Below the pieces are notes generated by a model, which searched no databases, was not told the origin of the DNA, and was given only the letters and a program-made list of their open reading frames with translations. A stretch of 64,000 bases of DNA, taken from positions 1 through 64,000 of the forward strand of contig JAETNO010000018.1 of the NCBI GenBank assembly GCA_021768245.1, read 5' to 3'. Each line of letters starts with the position of its first letter. The stretch's first letter is position 1. Positions 17,245 to 25,736 of the stretch are shown one piece after another. Source of the DNA: Bacteroidaceae bacterium (GTDB lineage: Bacteria; Bacteroidota; Bacteroidia; Bacteroidales; Muribaculaceae). Both the position numbers and the translations under genes were made by a program.

Positions 17245-18398
17245 TATTTCATGGTTTCAATCGTTAGGACAACATGCTGCCCGGAGGCCGTCCCGATCCC
17301 GCACACCGTACCGTCCAGCGGGTCGGGGTCGAGCAGGAATCGGCAGACGTCGCCGTCCCAGGGGTGCCCGTCGAGCGAGAGGATGCGGTCGCCGGGGGCG
17401 ATGACGTCCGCGAGCGCCTCGTCCCACACCTGCCCGACGACGAGCTGCCCGGCGGAAAGGGCCAGCGTAAAATTACAGGCGGGCTGCGGCGGGGCTTTCG
17501 CCTCGCCCCCGCGGGGTATGAACAGGAAGCGCTTGCGGCGGAAATCGAGCACGACCTGCCCCCAGTCGAACAACTTGCAGCCGAGGATCCGGTTGTGGCC
17601 GAAGGTGCGCTTGACCGGCATGTCGGCAATGGCCGTCCCCTGAATTTCGAACCGGGGGATCATACCCCGGAAATGGCTGTTCACCCTGTTGCGGTTCGTC
17701 CAGCCGATAGCCGACGCATATCCGTCGGCCCAGCGCAGGCTGTCGATGAACCACAGGGGCGGGGGCGCATCGCCGGAATCGGCATAGGAGAAATGGAAAT
17801 AGCCCGCCGAGCCGGTGTCGAATTTGACGTACATCCGGGCCTGCCTGTCGCCGTTGCGGCATGTCACCGGCAGAAACGGGCATCCGCCGCCCAGTTCCAT
17901 GCGCGACATGCGTCGGCCGCGGGGCAGCCCCAGCGTGCGGACATCGTCCGTGACGGTGATTGTCGAGTCGGCATTGGGCATGCGGACGGCGCACCAGCGC
18001 AGCAGGTCGCACCCCGCGATGCCGTCGACCCGCAGGCAGGCGAAGACCAGCGAAGTGTCGGGCATGACCAGCACCGGATGGTCGCGGAAAAGCGCGTCGC
18101 CCATCCGCAGGCTGTCGAGCCGAACCAGGTCGATGGGAACGACATGGCCCTCGAAATCGCGGACTTTTTGGGTTTTCACGATCTCGGCCCCCAGTTCGTC
18201 GCGCAGCGATTCGCTGATGCAGGTGCCCGACGCCCCGGTGTCGAAGATAAACCGGCGGGGGCCCGCAGGCGTGCCGAGCACCACGACATATTTGCCGTGC
18301 TCGACCGTATAGGGCAGGTCGAACCGTACGGCAGGACGCCGTGCGCAAACCTCCTGCACCGCAAAGAGACTGCACAGGACAAACAACAGGCGCTTCAT
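17244..18398 (-). CDS. exported retropepsin-like aspartyl protease with PDZ domain
   Basis: 384 aa from the ATG at 18398, which gives a signal peptide (MKRLLFVLCSLFAVQEVCA). A longer frame upstream overlaps the YqeY gene and adds no family sequence. Catalytic motif IFDTGASG at 51-58 and a second half with VKFDTGSAG mark a retropepsin-like double-lobed fold. C-terminal about 90 residues (APGDRILSLDGHPWDGD) look like a PDZ-type domain. Bacteroidetes relatives are periplasmic peptidases of unknown target. Confidence 0.75.
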   Translation of the reverse strand: MKRLLFVLCSLFAVQEVCARRPAVRFDLPYTVEHGKYVVVLGTPAGPRRFIFDTGASGTCISESLRDELGAEIVKTQKVRDFEGHVVPIDLVRLDSLRMGDALFRDHPVLVMPDTSLVFACLRVDGIAGCDLLRWCAVRMPNADSTITVTDDVRTLGLPRGRRMSRMELGGGCPFLPVTCRNGDRQARMYVKFDTGSAGYFHFSYADSGDAPPPLWFIDSLRWADGYASAIGWTNRNRVNSHFRGMIPRFEIQGTAIADMPVKRTFGHNRILGCKLFDWGQVVLDFRRKRFLFIPRGGEAKAPPQPACNFTLALSAGQLVVGQVWDEALADVIAPGDRILSLDGHPWDGDVCRFLLDPDPLDGTVCGIGTASGQHVVLTIETMK

Positions 18399-18411
18399 CG
18401 GCACACCGGCC

Positions 18412-18861
18412 TTATGAAAGCAGTTCCCTGACCTTGGCCGAAATATCCTTGCCGTCGGCACGTCCGGCGAGCTTCTTCGTGACCACGCCCATCACCTTGC
18501 CCATCTGCGTCACCGACGTGGCGCCGACCTGGGCGATCACGGCCCTGACCTCGGCCTCCAGCTCTTCGGGCGTAAGCTGCCGGGGCAGGAACTCCTGGTA
18601 GACGGCGACCTGTGCCAACTCCTCGGCCGCGAGGTCGGGGCGGTTCTGCTCTGTGAAGATCGCGGCGGAATCGGCACCCTGCTTGGCCAGTTTGGAGATG
18701 ATTTTCAGTACGTCGGCATCGGGCAGCTCGGCGATTTCCGGGCCCGCGGTCTTGGCCTCGATGATATACTTCTTGGCATTGCGCAATGCGCCCAGGCGCA
18801 CGGTATCCTTGGCCTTCATGGCCTCCATGATACCTTTCGAAATCTGTTGTTCGAGTGACAT
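18412..18861 (-). CDS. yqeY: GatB/YqeY domain protein
   Basis: 149 aa, exact family length. MSLEQQISKGIMEAMKAKD at the N-terminus and FLPRQLTPEELEAEV, MGKVMGVVTKKLAGRADGK and VRELL near the C-terminus are YqeY hallmarks. The domain is also the tail of GatB and is thought to bind tRNA; the free protein has no settled role. It is first of a three-gene minus-strand run with the aspartyl protease and the symporter. Confidence 0.9.
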   Translation of the reverse strand: MSLEQQISKGIMEAMKAKDTVRLGALRNAKKYIIEAKTAGPEIAELPDADVLKIISKLAKQGADSAAIFTEQNRPDLAAEELAQVAVYQEFLPRQLTPEELEAEVRAVIAQVGATSVTQMGKVMGVVTKKLAGRADGKDISAKVRELLS

Positions 18862-18988
18862 AATTTATCTATTTTACAAAAAACAATCGTTTGTCCGTCC
18901 TCTTCCGGGGCGCCCCGCCGGGCGGCACACGGCGCTTGGGGCGCCACAGCCGGAGCGTAACCGCCGCAAAACCGGCACCGGAGGCCGG

Positions 18989-21982
18989 CTAATCATCCCC
19001 TCCGCTCTTTCCGCCGAGCAGGAAACCCAGTATGTCGGCCATCAGCCGGTCGCGCTGCACATCGCTCTCGAGGGCTTCGAACGGAAAGCCCATGACGAAC
19101 GTGCGGCTGTCCGCGCAGGCCACCCCCGCGCAGCGGTTGTTGTCCACGTAGCGCATCACGGGGAAAGCCCCGCCACCCGCGGGTCTCAGGGCATCGACCC
19201 GTTCGACCCGGTAGCGGTCGGGGCGGAAATCGTCGACATAGCGGTACTCGTCGCGCGAAAAACCCGCATGCGAAGTCACGACCCGCACCCGGTTGCGGTC
19301 GGCGGCCTGGTCGCCGTCGTAGGTGTAGTGCAACACCTCCTCGGCAAAAGCGCGGTCTGCGGGGGTGGCCTCCCCGCCCGTCCAAAGGTCGGTCGCCACG
19401 TAGCTGCCCGACACGAAAAGGGCTCCGTCACCGGCCATATAGCGCCTCAGGACATCCTGCAATTCAGGCGAAAACGTTTTGAACGCATACCCCGCCACAC
19501 CGCGCCCGATGGTCACGGAGCGCTGTTTGCCCAGAATCAGGTCGACTGCGGAATACTCCTCCAATGACACGCCGCGATCCCCCACGGCCCGCACCGAGGC
19601 CGAGCAGAACGAATAGCCCGCCCGGGCTATGGAACGGCCGTGCACATAGGGATAGTCGAACGTATTGCCGCCGATTACCTCCGTCTCGTAGTCACAGTTG
19701 CAGGCGCCGAGGGCGATGCTGTCGACCTCGCACCCGGCCATCGCCAGGTCGAACACCTGCTGCCCGCCGATGAACGAAATGTCCTGTTTGTCGGGCACCC
19801 CGCCGTCAAGCTCGGTATAGAACCCGGCCAGCGAATCGCGGCGCATGCTCAGCGGGGCGCTGATGCGGTCGAATCCGTTTACGACCAACACGTTCCCTTT
19901 CCCGCCGGGGATACGGCAGGCGGCGACGACCTCGCTGGGAAAACTCTCCCCGCCTTCGTTCACGGCGGTCACCTTATAGCTGTAAATGCGCCCCGGTTCC
20001 TGCTCGGAGAGCAAATAGGGCTTGTCGGTATAGCGGCCGTTGTCGAAGCCGCCGTCGTCGATGCGCGTATAGACCACATAACCGGTCGGGGCGGCAGTCG
20101 TTTCGAGCGAATCCATCACGGGCGACCACGAAACGGCCACCTTGCCGTCAGCGGCGAACTCCGCGGCGAGGGACTCCACAGGCAGCGGCTGCACTACATA
20201 AGGTAATTCGTACTGCGAACTGATATACTGCAAGATACCCTTGTAGATAGCACGGCTCACGAGGAACTTGAAGCGCGGGTCGCTGCCATAGCGCATGTCG
20301 GCGAAATTCTGGTGCGAGAGCAGTTCGAGAAGCATGGTCGGGGCACCCGGCACGCGCGCTTCGTAATAGGCGCGGTTCCAGAGCCCGCGGCGGTTCCATT
20401 CGGGTTCGCAGGTACGGCGGATGTCGGAGACGATCTGCGTCATGACGATGTCCGTCAGGTCGCGCGAGCGGTAGCGGTCGGCACCGCCCTCGAAACGCCC
20501 CTTGTTCTCGCGGGTATAGAAGATGCCCAGCGTGCCGATGGTCTCGTCGTTGAGCCGCACGCCCGCATCGGAATGGAAGGCCAGCGCCATGTCGACCGGA
20601 ATCCGCAGTCCCGTGCTGTCGGGCATCCGCTCCGAACCGCCCATCAGGGCATTGACCCAGTGGGCGCGCGACATGTAGTCGTCCTTATAATCGTCGGCGT
20701 TCTTCTTCGGGGTGTATACCTTCGGGTCGAACCCCGCCCACTGGAGCCAGTAGCGGGCGCCCTCGCAGAAACGGGGATAGCCGCTCGTCTCCTCGGCATA
20801 TTCGACGCCGGGACGGCGCAGCGAATCGCTGACCGAGCGGGCGACATTACCGTAGCCGCCGCCGACCTTCACGGCGTCGGCCGTGACGATACGTCCCGCC
20901 TGCCGCGAGCGGTTGGTGAGCGTCACGACCGGCTGCTCACCCGGCCCGAAGAGGAAATGCCCGAGGTAAATCCATGTCCCGCCGCCCATCGTCTGGTTCA
21001 CGGCGAACGTACTCTCGCCGCCGAGGTGATGCACCGTATACTGCGCGTCGTCGGTGCTTCCGGGCACCGTTTCATAGCTTACATAGACGGCGTATTCACC
21101 CCGCTCGGGGATGGAGGCACGCCACGCGGCGCGGCTCTCGGCACCCCCGGCAACCGTCCGCACACGGCGGGTCGTACCATCCCGGAACGGGTTTTCGCCG
21201 GTGCGGTATACCTGCCGCGTATGCGCGAACCCGACACCGCCCGGCTGCCATTTCTCGGGGCCGTCCGTCTCGGCGTATTGCCCGGCGGCATCGTTGTCGG
21301 CCAACACCTCGTATTTCTGCACATCGCGCTCGCGGGGCAACATCACGCAGGCTCCCGCATTTTCGAGCATCGGCACCAGGTAAGGCAGCACATAGCTCTG
21401 GGTATAGAGGTCTTCGCAGGTCATCCACAGCCGCGAACGCTGCCATTTCCAGCGGTTCGCAGGCTGGTCGAAATAGCGTCCGTGGCTCTGCCACAGCGCG
21501 ATATGGCGCCCGGAGAGCCCCTGCGTGGGAGCTACGGGCGAGGACTGGCGGACGACGAGCGGCCGCTGCGAACGGTTGACGAAGGGCACGACCTTCTTCT
21601 TGCGCAGCAGTTTCCTGAACTCGGCATCGGTGCGGTAGGCCATCGGGATCAGCCCCCGCACTTCGCGCTTGTTGGAATATAGCTCGATGGAGGCCTTGCG
21701 GTACTCCGGCGGCAGGACGGCACGCACCGAGTCGTACATGGCCCGCAGGTTCTGCTCGCGGAACGGGTAATAGGAGAGCCCCACCGAGGTGTAGATGCGC
21801 ACCCGCTTGCGCGAGGCGTCCACGCCCTCGATCCGGACAAAGCCGCCCGAAACCTCACGGGCGACGATACGCGACAATGTACGGCCGATCTCGCGGCGGG
21901 TCGTGGCGTCGACCCCGGCGGCCGGGGCTTGCTGCCAGCCGAAGCAGAGCAGCAGAAAAAACGACAGGAATTTAGTTTTCAT
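18989..21982 (-). CDS. large exported amidase-like protein with golvesin-type domain
   Basis: 997 aa from 21982, giving signal peptide MKTKFLSFFLLLCFGWQQAP. The Amidase_3 fold is split: HIALWQSHG, a long insert, MALAFHSDAG and MLLELLSHQNFAD. The insert (about 300-420: RASIPERGEYAVYVSYE...GGGTWIYLGHFLFG...VTADAVKVGGG) resembles the golvesin/xanthan-lyase carbohydrate-binding module. A fibronectin-III segment follows near 660-740 (TGYVVYTRIDDGG), then a Rossmann-like C-terminal domain with KGNVLVVNGFDRI. It probably binds or cuts cell-wall glycan in the periplasm. It overlaps the start of the upstream sodium symporter by 11 bp. Confidence 0.7.
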   Translation of the reverse strand: MKTKFLSFFLLLCFGWQQAPAAGVDATTRREIGRTLSRIVAREVSGGFVRIEGVDASRKRVRIYTSVGLSYYPFREQNLRAMYDSVRAVLPPEYRKASIELYSNKREVRGLIPMAYRTDAEFRKLLRKKKVVPFVNRSQRPLVVRQSSPVAPTQGLSGRHIALWQSHGRYFDQPANRWKWQRSRLWMTCEDLYTQSYVLPYLVPMLENAGACVMLPRERDVQKYEVLADNDAAGQYAETDGPEKWQPGGVGFAHTRQVYRTGENPFRDGTTRRVRTVAGGAESRAAWRASIPERGEYAVYVSYETVPGSTDDAQYTVHHLGGESTFAVNQTMGGGTWIYLGHFLFGPGEQPVVTLTNRSRQAGRIVTADAVKVGGGYGNVARSVSDSLRRPGVEYAEETSGYPRFCEGARYWLQWAGFDPKVYTPKKNADDYKDDYMSRAHWVNALMGGSERMPDSTGLRIPVDMALAFHSDAGVRLNDETIGTLGIFYTRENKGRFEGGADRYRSRDLTDIVMTQIVSDIRRTCEPEWNRRGLWNRAYYEARVPGAPTMLLELLSHQNFADMRYGSDPRFKFLVSRAIYKGILQYISSQYELPYVVQPLPVESLAAEFAADGKVAVSWSPVMDSLETTAAPTGYVVYTRIDDGGFDNGRYTDKPYLLSEQEPGRIYSYKVTAVNEGGESFPSEVVAACRIPGGKGNVLVVNGFDRISAPLSMRRDSLAGFYTELDGGVPDKQDISFIGGQQVFDLAMAGCEVDSIALGACNCDYETEVIGGNTFDYPYVHGRSIARAGYSFCSASVRAVGDRGVSLEEYSAVDLILGKQRSVTIGRGVAGYAFKTFSPELQDVLRRYMAGDGALFVSGSYVATDLWTGGEATPADRAFAEEVLHYTYDGDQAADRNRVRVVTSHAGFSRDEYRYVDDFRPDRYRVERVDALRPAGGGAFPVMRYVDNNRCAGVACADSRTFVMGFPFEALESDVQRDRLMADILGFLLGGKSGGDD

Positions 21983-23423
21983 TCTTCTTGGCAAGCAACA
22001 ACATGCCGGCCATGGTAAAGACGGCATTGTAAATCAAAAGTTCGAACCCGATCCGGTAGTCCCACGCCTCGCGCGCCCAGTATTGCACGAGGGCGCTCAG
22101 CACGGGGGCGGCGACGGCGACCACGGGCATCCAGCCGTCGCGGATCCTCAGGCGCGTGAACATCCCGAAGGCGAACATACCCAGGATCGGCCCGTAGGTA
22201 TAGCTGGCAACCTTGTAGACGAGGTTGATGACGCTGTCGTCGGCCAGGTACTCGAAGCCGAGGATCACCAGCGCCATGCCGACGGCCATGCCGACGTGTA
22301 CGCCCTTCCGGATGCGGGTCAGGCGTTCGTCACCGTAGCGCCTGGTGCCTTGCAGGATGTCGACCGTGAACGAGGTCGTAAGGGCCGTAAGGGCCGAACC
22401 GGCAGCTGAATAAGTACTCGAAATAAGCCCTATAACAAACAGTATGCCAACAAATACCGGCAATCCGCCCTCGACAGCCACCAGCGAGAATACCTGGTCG
22501 CCCTTTACGGGCATCGCAAGGCCGGTGCGGCCGATGTAAATGTAGAGCAGCACACCCAGCACGAGGAACAGGAAGATGACGAATATCTGGCTGACGGCCG
22601 TCAGGACGATGTTTTTCTGCGAATCGCGCGGCGTGGCGCAGCTCAGGTTCCGCTGCATCATGTCCTGGTCGAGCCCCGTCATGGAGATCAGCAGCACGAC
22701 GCCCGCAAGGAACATCTTCCAGAAATAGCGGTCGGAGGAGGGGTCGTCGAAGAAAAACACCCGCGAATAGGGCGACGCGGCGACCTCGCGGGTCATTTCG
22801 CCGAACGACATGCCGAGCGCCTGCATGATGAAGACGATCGACAGCACGAGGCTGCCCACCAGGCAGAAAGTCTTGAGCGTATCCGTCCAGATGAGCGACT
22901 TGACACCCCCCTGTTGCGTATAGAGCCAGACGAAGAGCATCGTCACCAGCGCATTGAGCCAGAACGGCAGCCCGTAGTGGCTGAAAACCAGCAGTTGCAT
23001 GACGGCGCAGACCACGTAGACACGCAGCGCGGCACCCAGCATCTTCGACACGAAGAAGAACCATGCCCCGGTATGGTGCGAGAGGATGCCGAAGCGCCCG
23101 TCGAGGTATTCGTAGAGCGACACCACCCGGAGGCGGTAGAAGGTCGGGATGAGCAGGAACGCGACGACCAGCTGCCCCACGGTGAAACCGGCGACCATCT
23201 GCATGTAGGAGAAAGAATCGACGGCGACCGAGCCCGGCACCGAGATGAAAGTCACGCCCGAGATCGCAGCCCCGATCATGGCGAAAGCCGCCATATACCA
23301 TGGCGTGCTCCGGTTGCCGGTGAAAAACCCGGCATTGTCGGCACGCCGTCCAGAAAGCCAGGCGACGACAAAAAGTACGGCTATATAGCCCAATACGGTG
23401 GCGATAACGGCGAGAGGTGTCAT
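21972..23423 (-). CDS. sodium:solute symporter (SSS) family transporter
   Basis: 483 aa, about 13 membrane segments. FFTGNRSTPWYMAAFAMIGAAISGVTFI and GLDQDMMQRNLSC are the family signatures. Coupling with the amidase-like gene downstream suggests uptake of a wall- or glycan-derived solute, but the substrate is not visible. A TATATTTG -7 box lies on the minus strand at about 23461-23454 just before the start. Confidence 0.8.
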   Translation of the reverse strand: MTPLAVIATVLGYIAVLFVVAWLSGRRADNAGFFTGNRSTPWYMAAFAMIGAAISGVTFISVPGSVAVDSFSYMQMVAGFTVGQLVVAFLLIPTFYRLRVVSLYEYLDGRFGILSHHTGAWFFFVSKMLGAALRVYVVCAVMQLLVFSHYGLPFWLNALVTMLFVWLYTQQGGVKSLIWTDTLKTFCLVGSLVLSIVFIMQALGMSFGEMTREVAASPYSRVFFFDDPSSDRYFWKMFLAGVVLLISMTGLDQDMMQRNLSCATPRDSQKNIVLTAVSQIFVIFLFLVLGVLLYIYIGRTGLAMPVKGDQVFSLVAVEGGLPVFVGILFVIGLISSTYSAAGSALTALTTSFTVDILQGTRRYGDERLTRIRKGVHVGMAVGMALVILGFEYLADDSVINLVYKVASYTYGPILGMFAFGMFTRLRIRDGWMPVVAVAAPVLSALVQYWAREAWDYRIGFELLIYNAVFTMAGMLLLAKKNEN

Positions 23424-23686
23424 AAGCGGAGTCAGCGTTCGGATTTAAGTTACAAATATAGCAAAAAAGGCTGTACGGCCGCAATCGAAGGGCATTTTTC
23501 GACTAAAAAAACAACATCGGGGAACGGCTTGCGCCCGCCCGGGGGCCGTGCCGGAAAAAACGGCCGGGGTAAACGGGAGAACGAACGGCAAAGCGACCGG
23601 AAAGGCCGCCCGGCAGAGATGCCGCGCAGCACCCGCACACCCGGGAAACCGACATGCAGCGCAGGAATAAGTATTTTTACTGAAGG
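23424..23686. other. divergent promoter region
   Basis: This region separates two divergent genes. Besides the -7 box for the minus-strand symporter at its left edge, it holds a GC-rich stretch without a gene. Confidence 0.4.
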
Positions 23687-23713
23687 TTTGCACGGAGCGG
23701 CCAGCTATCTTTG
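23687..23713 (+). promoter_or_regulatory. promoter of the cysteine-dioxygenase-like gene
   Basis: TATCTTTG at 23706-23713 matches the -7 consensus and is 18 nt before the ATG. TTTG at 23687-23690 is a possible -33 box although the gap of 15 nt is short. Confidence 0.5.
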
Positions 23714-23731
23714 CACTAAACGAACAACACC

Positions 23732-24295
23732 ATGAAACAGGAACGACATGCGACGACACTCGCGGAGGATTTGCAGGAGGCTTCGGCCAACACGGCCGAA
23801 TACGGGGAGTTTTTCACCGGGTTGACGGGGATCACCGACAGGAAACCCGTCGACGACGCATTGGGCGAGCGAATACAGGGCTATGTGCTCGGCTGGCTCG
23901 AGGGGCACCCGCTGACGGCATTCGACGACTATTCCGCGACCGCCTACCGCCGCACCTATCTGGGCCGATCGCCGGAAACGGGATGGGAGGCGATCGTGAT
24001 GAGCTGGCAGGAGGGCAACCGCACGAGCATCCATGCCCACCCGCAGTTCGCAGGCTACCACTTCGCCGACGGCAGGTTCCGGCTCGAAATCTTCGAGCCC
24101 GCAGGCGACGGCACGGCACGTCCGGTGCACAGCGCCGAGGTCGAAGCCCCGTGTGCATTCTTCGCAATCGGGAAGCCGGGATGTTTCGACAACCACATAC
24201 ACCGCATCACCTGCCTGAGCCCCACGGGGCACAGCCTGCACGTCTATTCGGACGACGCACTCCGCGGCGAGGTATACGGCGAAGCGGATGAATAA
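23732..24295 (+). CDS. cysteine dioxygenase-like cupin protein
   Basis: 187 aa. The metal-binding pattern H101-x-H103 (SIHAHP) with a later His (NHIHRITC, 155/157) and the closing SLHVYSDD match type I cysteine dioxygenases and related thiol dioxygenases. Such enzymes oxidise cysteine or 3-mercaptopropionate to the sulfinic acid. Cytoplasmic, single gene, facing away from its neighbours. The family match is good but the exact thiol substrate is open. Confidence 0.65.
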   Translation: MKQERHATTLAEDLQEASANTAEYGEFFTGLTGITDRKPVDDALGERIQGYVLGWLEGHPLTAFDDYSATAYRRTYLGRSPETGWEAIVMSWQEGNRTSIHAHPQFAGYHFADGRFRLEIFEPAGDGTARPVHSAEVEAPCAFFAIGKPGCFDNHIHRITCLSPTGHSLHVYSDDALRGEVYGEADE

Positions 24296-24640
24296 GCCCC
24301 GGACTTTCCTCCCGCCGCCCGCCCCGCCCCCGGAGCGGCCGCAACCACCCCACGGGAATCACGGCAGCAGGGGCAATAGGTAAAACCGAAGCGCCGAACT
24401 GCCCCACTGAAACCGTCTGCCGGCAGACAAAAATAGCAAAAAAAACGGACACGGTGAAGACGACCGGCAGCAGGGCACAAATACCGGCATTGCAAACACC
24501 CGGACGCCGGACGTGCAATTTCTGCAAACTCCATGCACCGGCCGCACGCTACCGGAAACAGGCCGCACGGGACAGACGAAGATCGCGCCGAGGGTATCCA
24601 GGGCTGATTTTGAAAATATATTAAAAAATTTTACTTGGAA
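24296..24640. other. spacer before the histidine operon
   Basis: GC-rich at first, then AT-rich toward the his promoter. No gene with coding features is visible; ORFs here are GC-driven. Confidence 0.4.
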
Positions 24641-24672
24641 TTTTGTTTTTTCGGACAAAATAGATACATTTG
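24641..24672 (+). promoter_or_regulatory. promoter of the histidine operon
   Basis: TTTTG at 24641-24645, 19 nt, TACATTTG at 24665-24672: an excellent Bacteroidetes promoter. The expected start point lies about 10 nt before the leader-peptide ATG, so the leader has a very short 5' UTR. Confidence 0.85.
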
Positions 24673-24689
24673 TCCCAACGACAGCATAT

Positions 24690-24743
24690 ATGACAATATT
24701 TCACCATATCCATCATCACCATCACCACTTTCCGAAGGGGTAA
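24690..24743 (+). CDS. hisL: histidine leader peptide
   Basis: A 17-residue ORF, MTIFHHIHHHHHHFPKG, has eight His codons in nine positions (24702-24728) and ends at TAA 24741-24743. It sits between the his promoter and a terminator, 122 nt before hisG. This is the classical sensor of histidyl-tRNA charging: a ribosome stalls on the His run when histidine is scarce. Confidence 0.93.
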   Translation: MTIFHHIHHHHHHFPKG

Positions 24744-24823
24744 GACGGATATGTACATGTAAACGGAACCATAAGTTTAACAAAAGTATATACGAAGCTC
24801 ACCCCCTGCGGGTGGGCTTTTTT
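24737..24823 (+). promoter_or_regulatory. his attenuator with antiterminator and terminator arms
   Basis: GGGGTAAG at 24737-24744, spanning the leader stop codon, can pair 7 of 8 with CTCACCCC at 24798-24805, which is also the 5' arm of the terminator. A ribosome at the leader stop would cover the first arm and let the terminator form; a ribosome stalled on the His codons would leave it free to pair and prevent termination. Confidence 0.75.
24797..24823 (+). terminator. attenuator terminator
   Basis: An 8-bp stem (GCTCACCC 24797-24804 with GGGTGGGC 24810-24817, one G-U) and a 5-nt loop are followed by six Ts at 24818-24823. It lies 42 nt upstream of hisG. Confidence 0.92.
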
Positions 24824-24865
24824 CGTGCTTATGCCGCGGGCGGTGTGCCAAAATCGACAAAAAAA

Positions 24866-25717
24866 ATGCTGAGAATCGCAATCCAGGCCAAGGGCCGACT
24901 CAACGAACAGAGCATCGAACTGCTCTCCGAGGCGGGCATCCGCGTCGCCGAAAGCAAACGCAAACTCATCTCGCGCGCCGGGGGCTTCCCGCTGGAAGTG
25001 CTCTACCTGCGCGACGACGACATCCCGCAGGCCGTGGCGATGGGCGTCGCCGACCTGGGCATCGTGGGGCTGAACGAAGTGGCGGAGAAAGGATTCCGCG
25101 TAGAGCAGGCGATGGATCTCGGGTTCGGAAACTGCCGCATCTCGCTGGCCGTGGAACGCACGGTGGCATACGAAGGGCTGGATTATTTCCGCGGCAAGCG
25201 CGTCGCCACCTCCTACCCCAACATCCTCACGCGGTTCTTCGCCGAAAAGGGCATCGACGCCGAAATACACACCATCGAGGGCTCGGTGGAGATCGCCCCG
25301 GCGGTCGGGATGTCCGACGCGATCTTCGACATCGTATCGTCGGGCGGCACGCTCATCTCGAACGGGCTGGTCGAAGTCGAGAAGGTCTTTTATTCCGAAG
25401 CGGTGCTGATCGCCAACCCGGAAATGGACGAGGCGAAGCGCCGTGAAACGGCACAGCTCACCTTCCGCTTCAACTCCATCCTCGAAAGCCGGGGCATGAA
25501 ATACGTGCTGATGAACCTCCCGGCGGAGAAACTCCAGGAAGCAATCGTCATCCTGCCCGGCATGCGCAGCCCCACGATCCTGCCGCTGGCGCAGGAGGGA
25601 TGGTGTTCGATACACGCCGTGATCAGCGAATCCCAGCTCTGGGAACGCATCGAACGGCTCAAGGAGATCGGCGCGGAAGACATCCTGGTGCTGACGCTCG
25701 AAAACATGATCCGCTGA
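24866..25717 (+). CDS. hisG: ATP phosphoribosyltransferase
   Basis: 283 aa, long-form HisG. It starts MLRIAIQAKGRL, has the PRPP-binding-type stretch ASDAIFDIVSSGGTL-like (actual SDAIFDIVSSGGTL, about 150-163), and ends with the ACT-like regulatory domain (GMRSPTILPLAQEGW). It makes phosphoribosyl-ATP, the committed and feedback-inhibited step of histidine synthesis. I chose the ATG at 24866 because the longer upstream frame runs through the terminator. Controlled by the leader upstream. Confidence 0.97.
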   Translation: MLRIAIQAKGRLNEQSIELLSEAGIRVAESKRKLISRAGGFPLEVLYLRDDDIPQAVAMGVADLGIVGLNEVAEKGFRVEQAMDLGFGNCRISLAVERTVAYEGLDYFRGKRVATSYPNILTRFFAEKGIDAEIHTIEGSVEIAPAVGMSDAIFDIVSSGGTLISNGLVEVEKVFYSEAVLIANPEMDEAKRRETAQLTFRFNSILESRGMKYVLMNLPAEKLQEAIVILPGMRSPTILPLAQEGWCSIHAVISESQLWERIERLKEIGAEDILVLTLENMIR

Positions 25718-25736
25718 CCCCGAAAAACACCCGGAT

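Noticed and set aside
23445..24658. several long ORFs on both strands around the cysteine-dioxygenase-like gene
   Set aside because: GC-driven open frames with Arg/Pro-rich, low-information products; shadows of the real gene or spacer.
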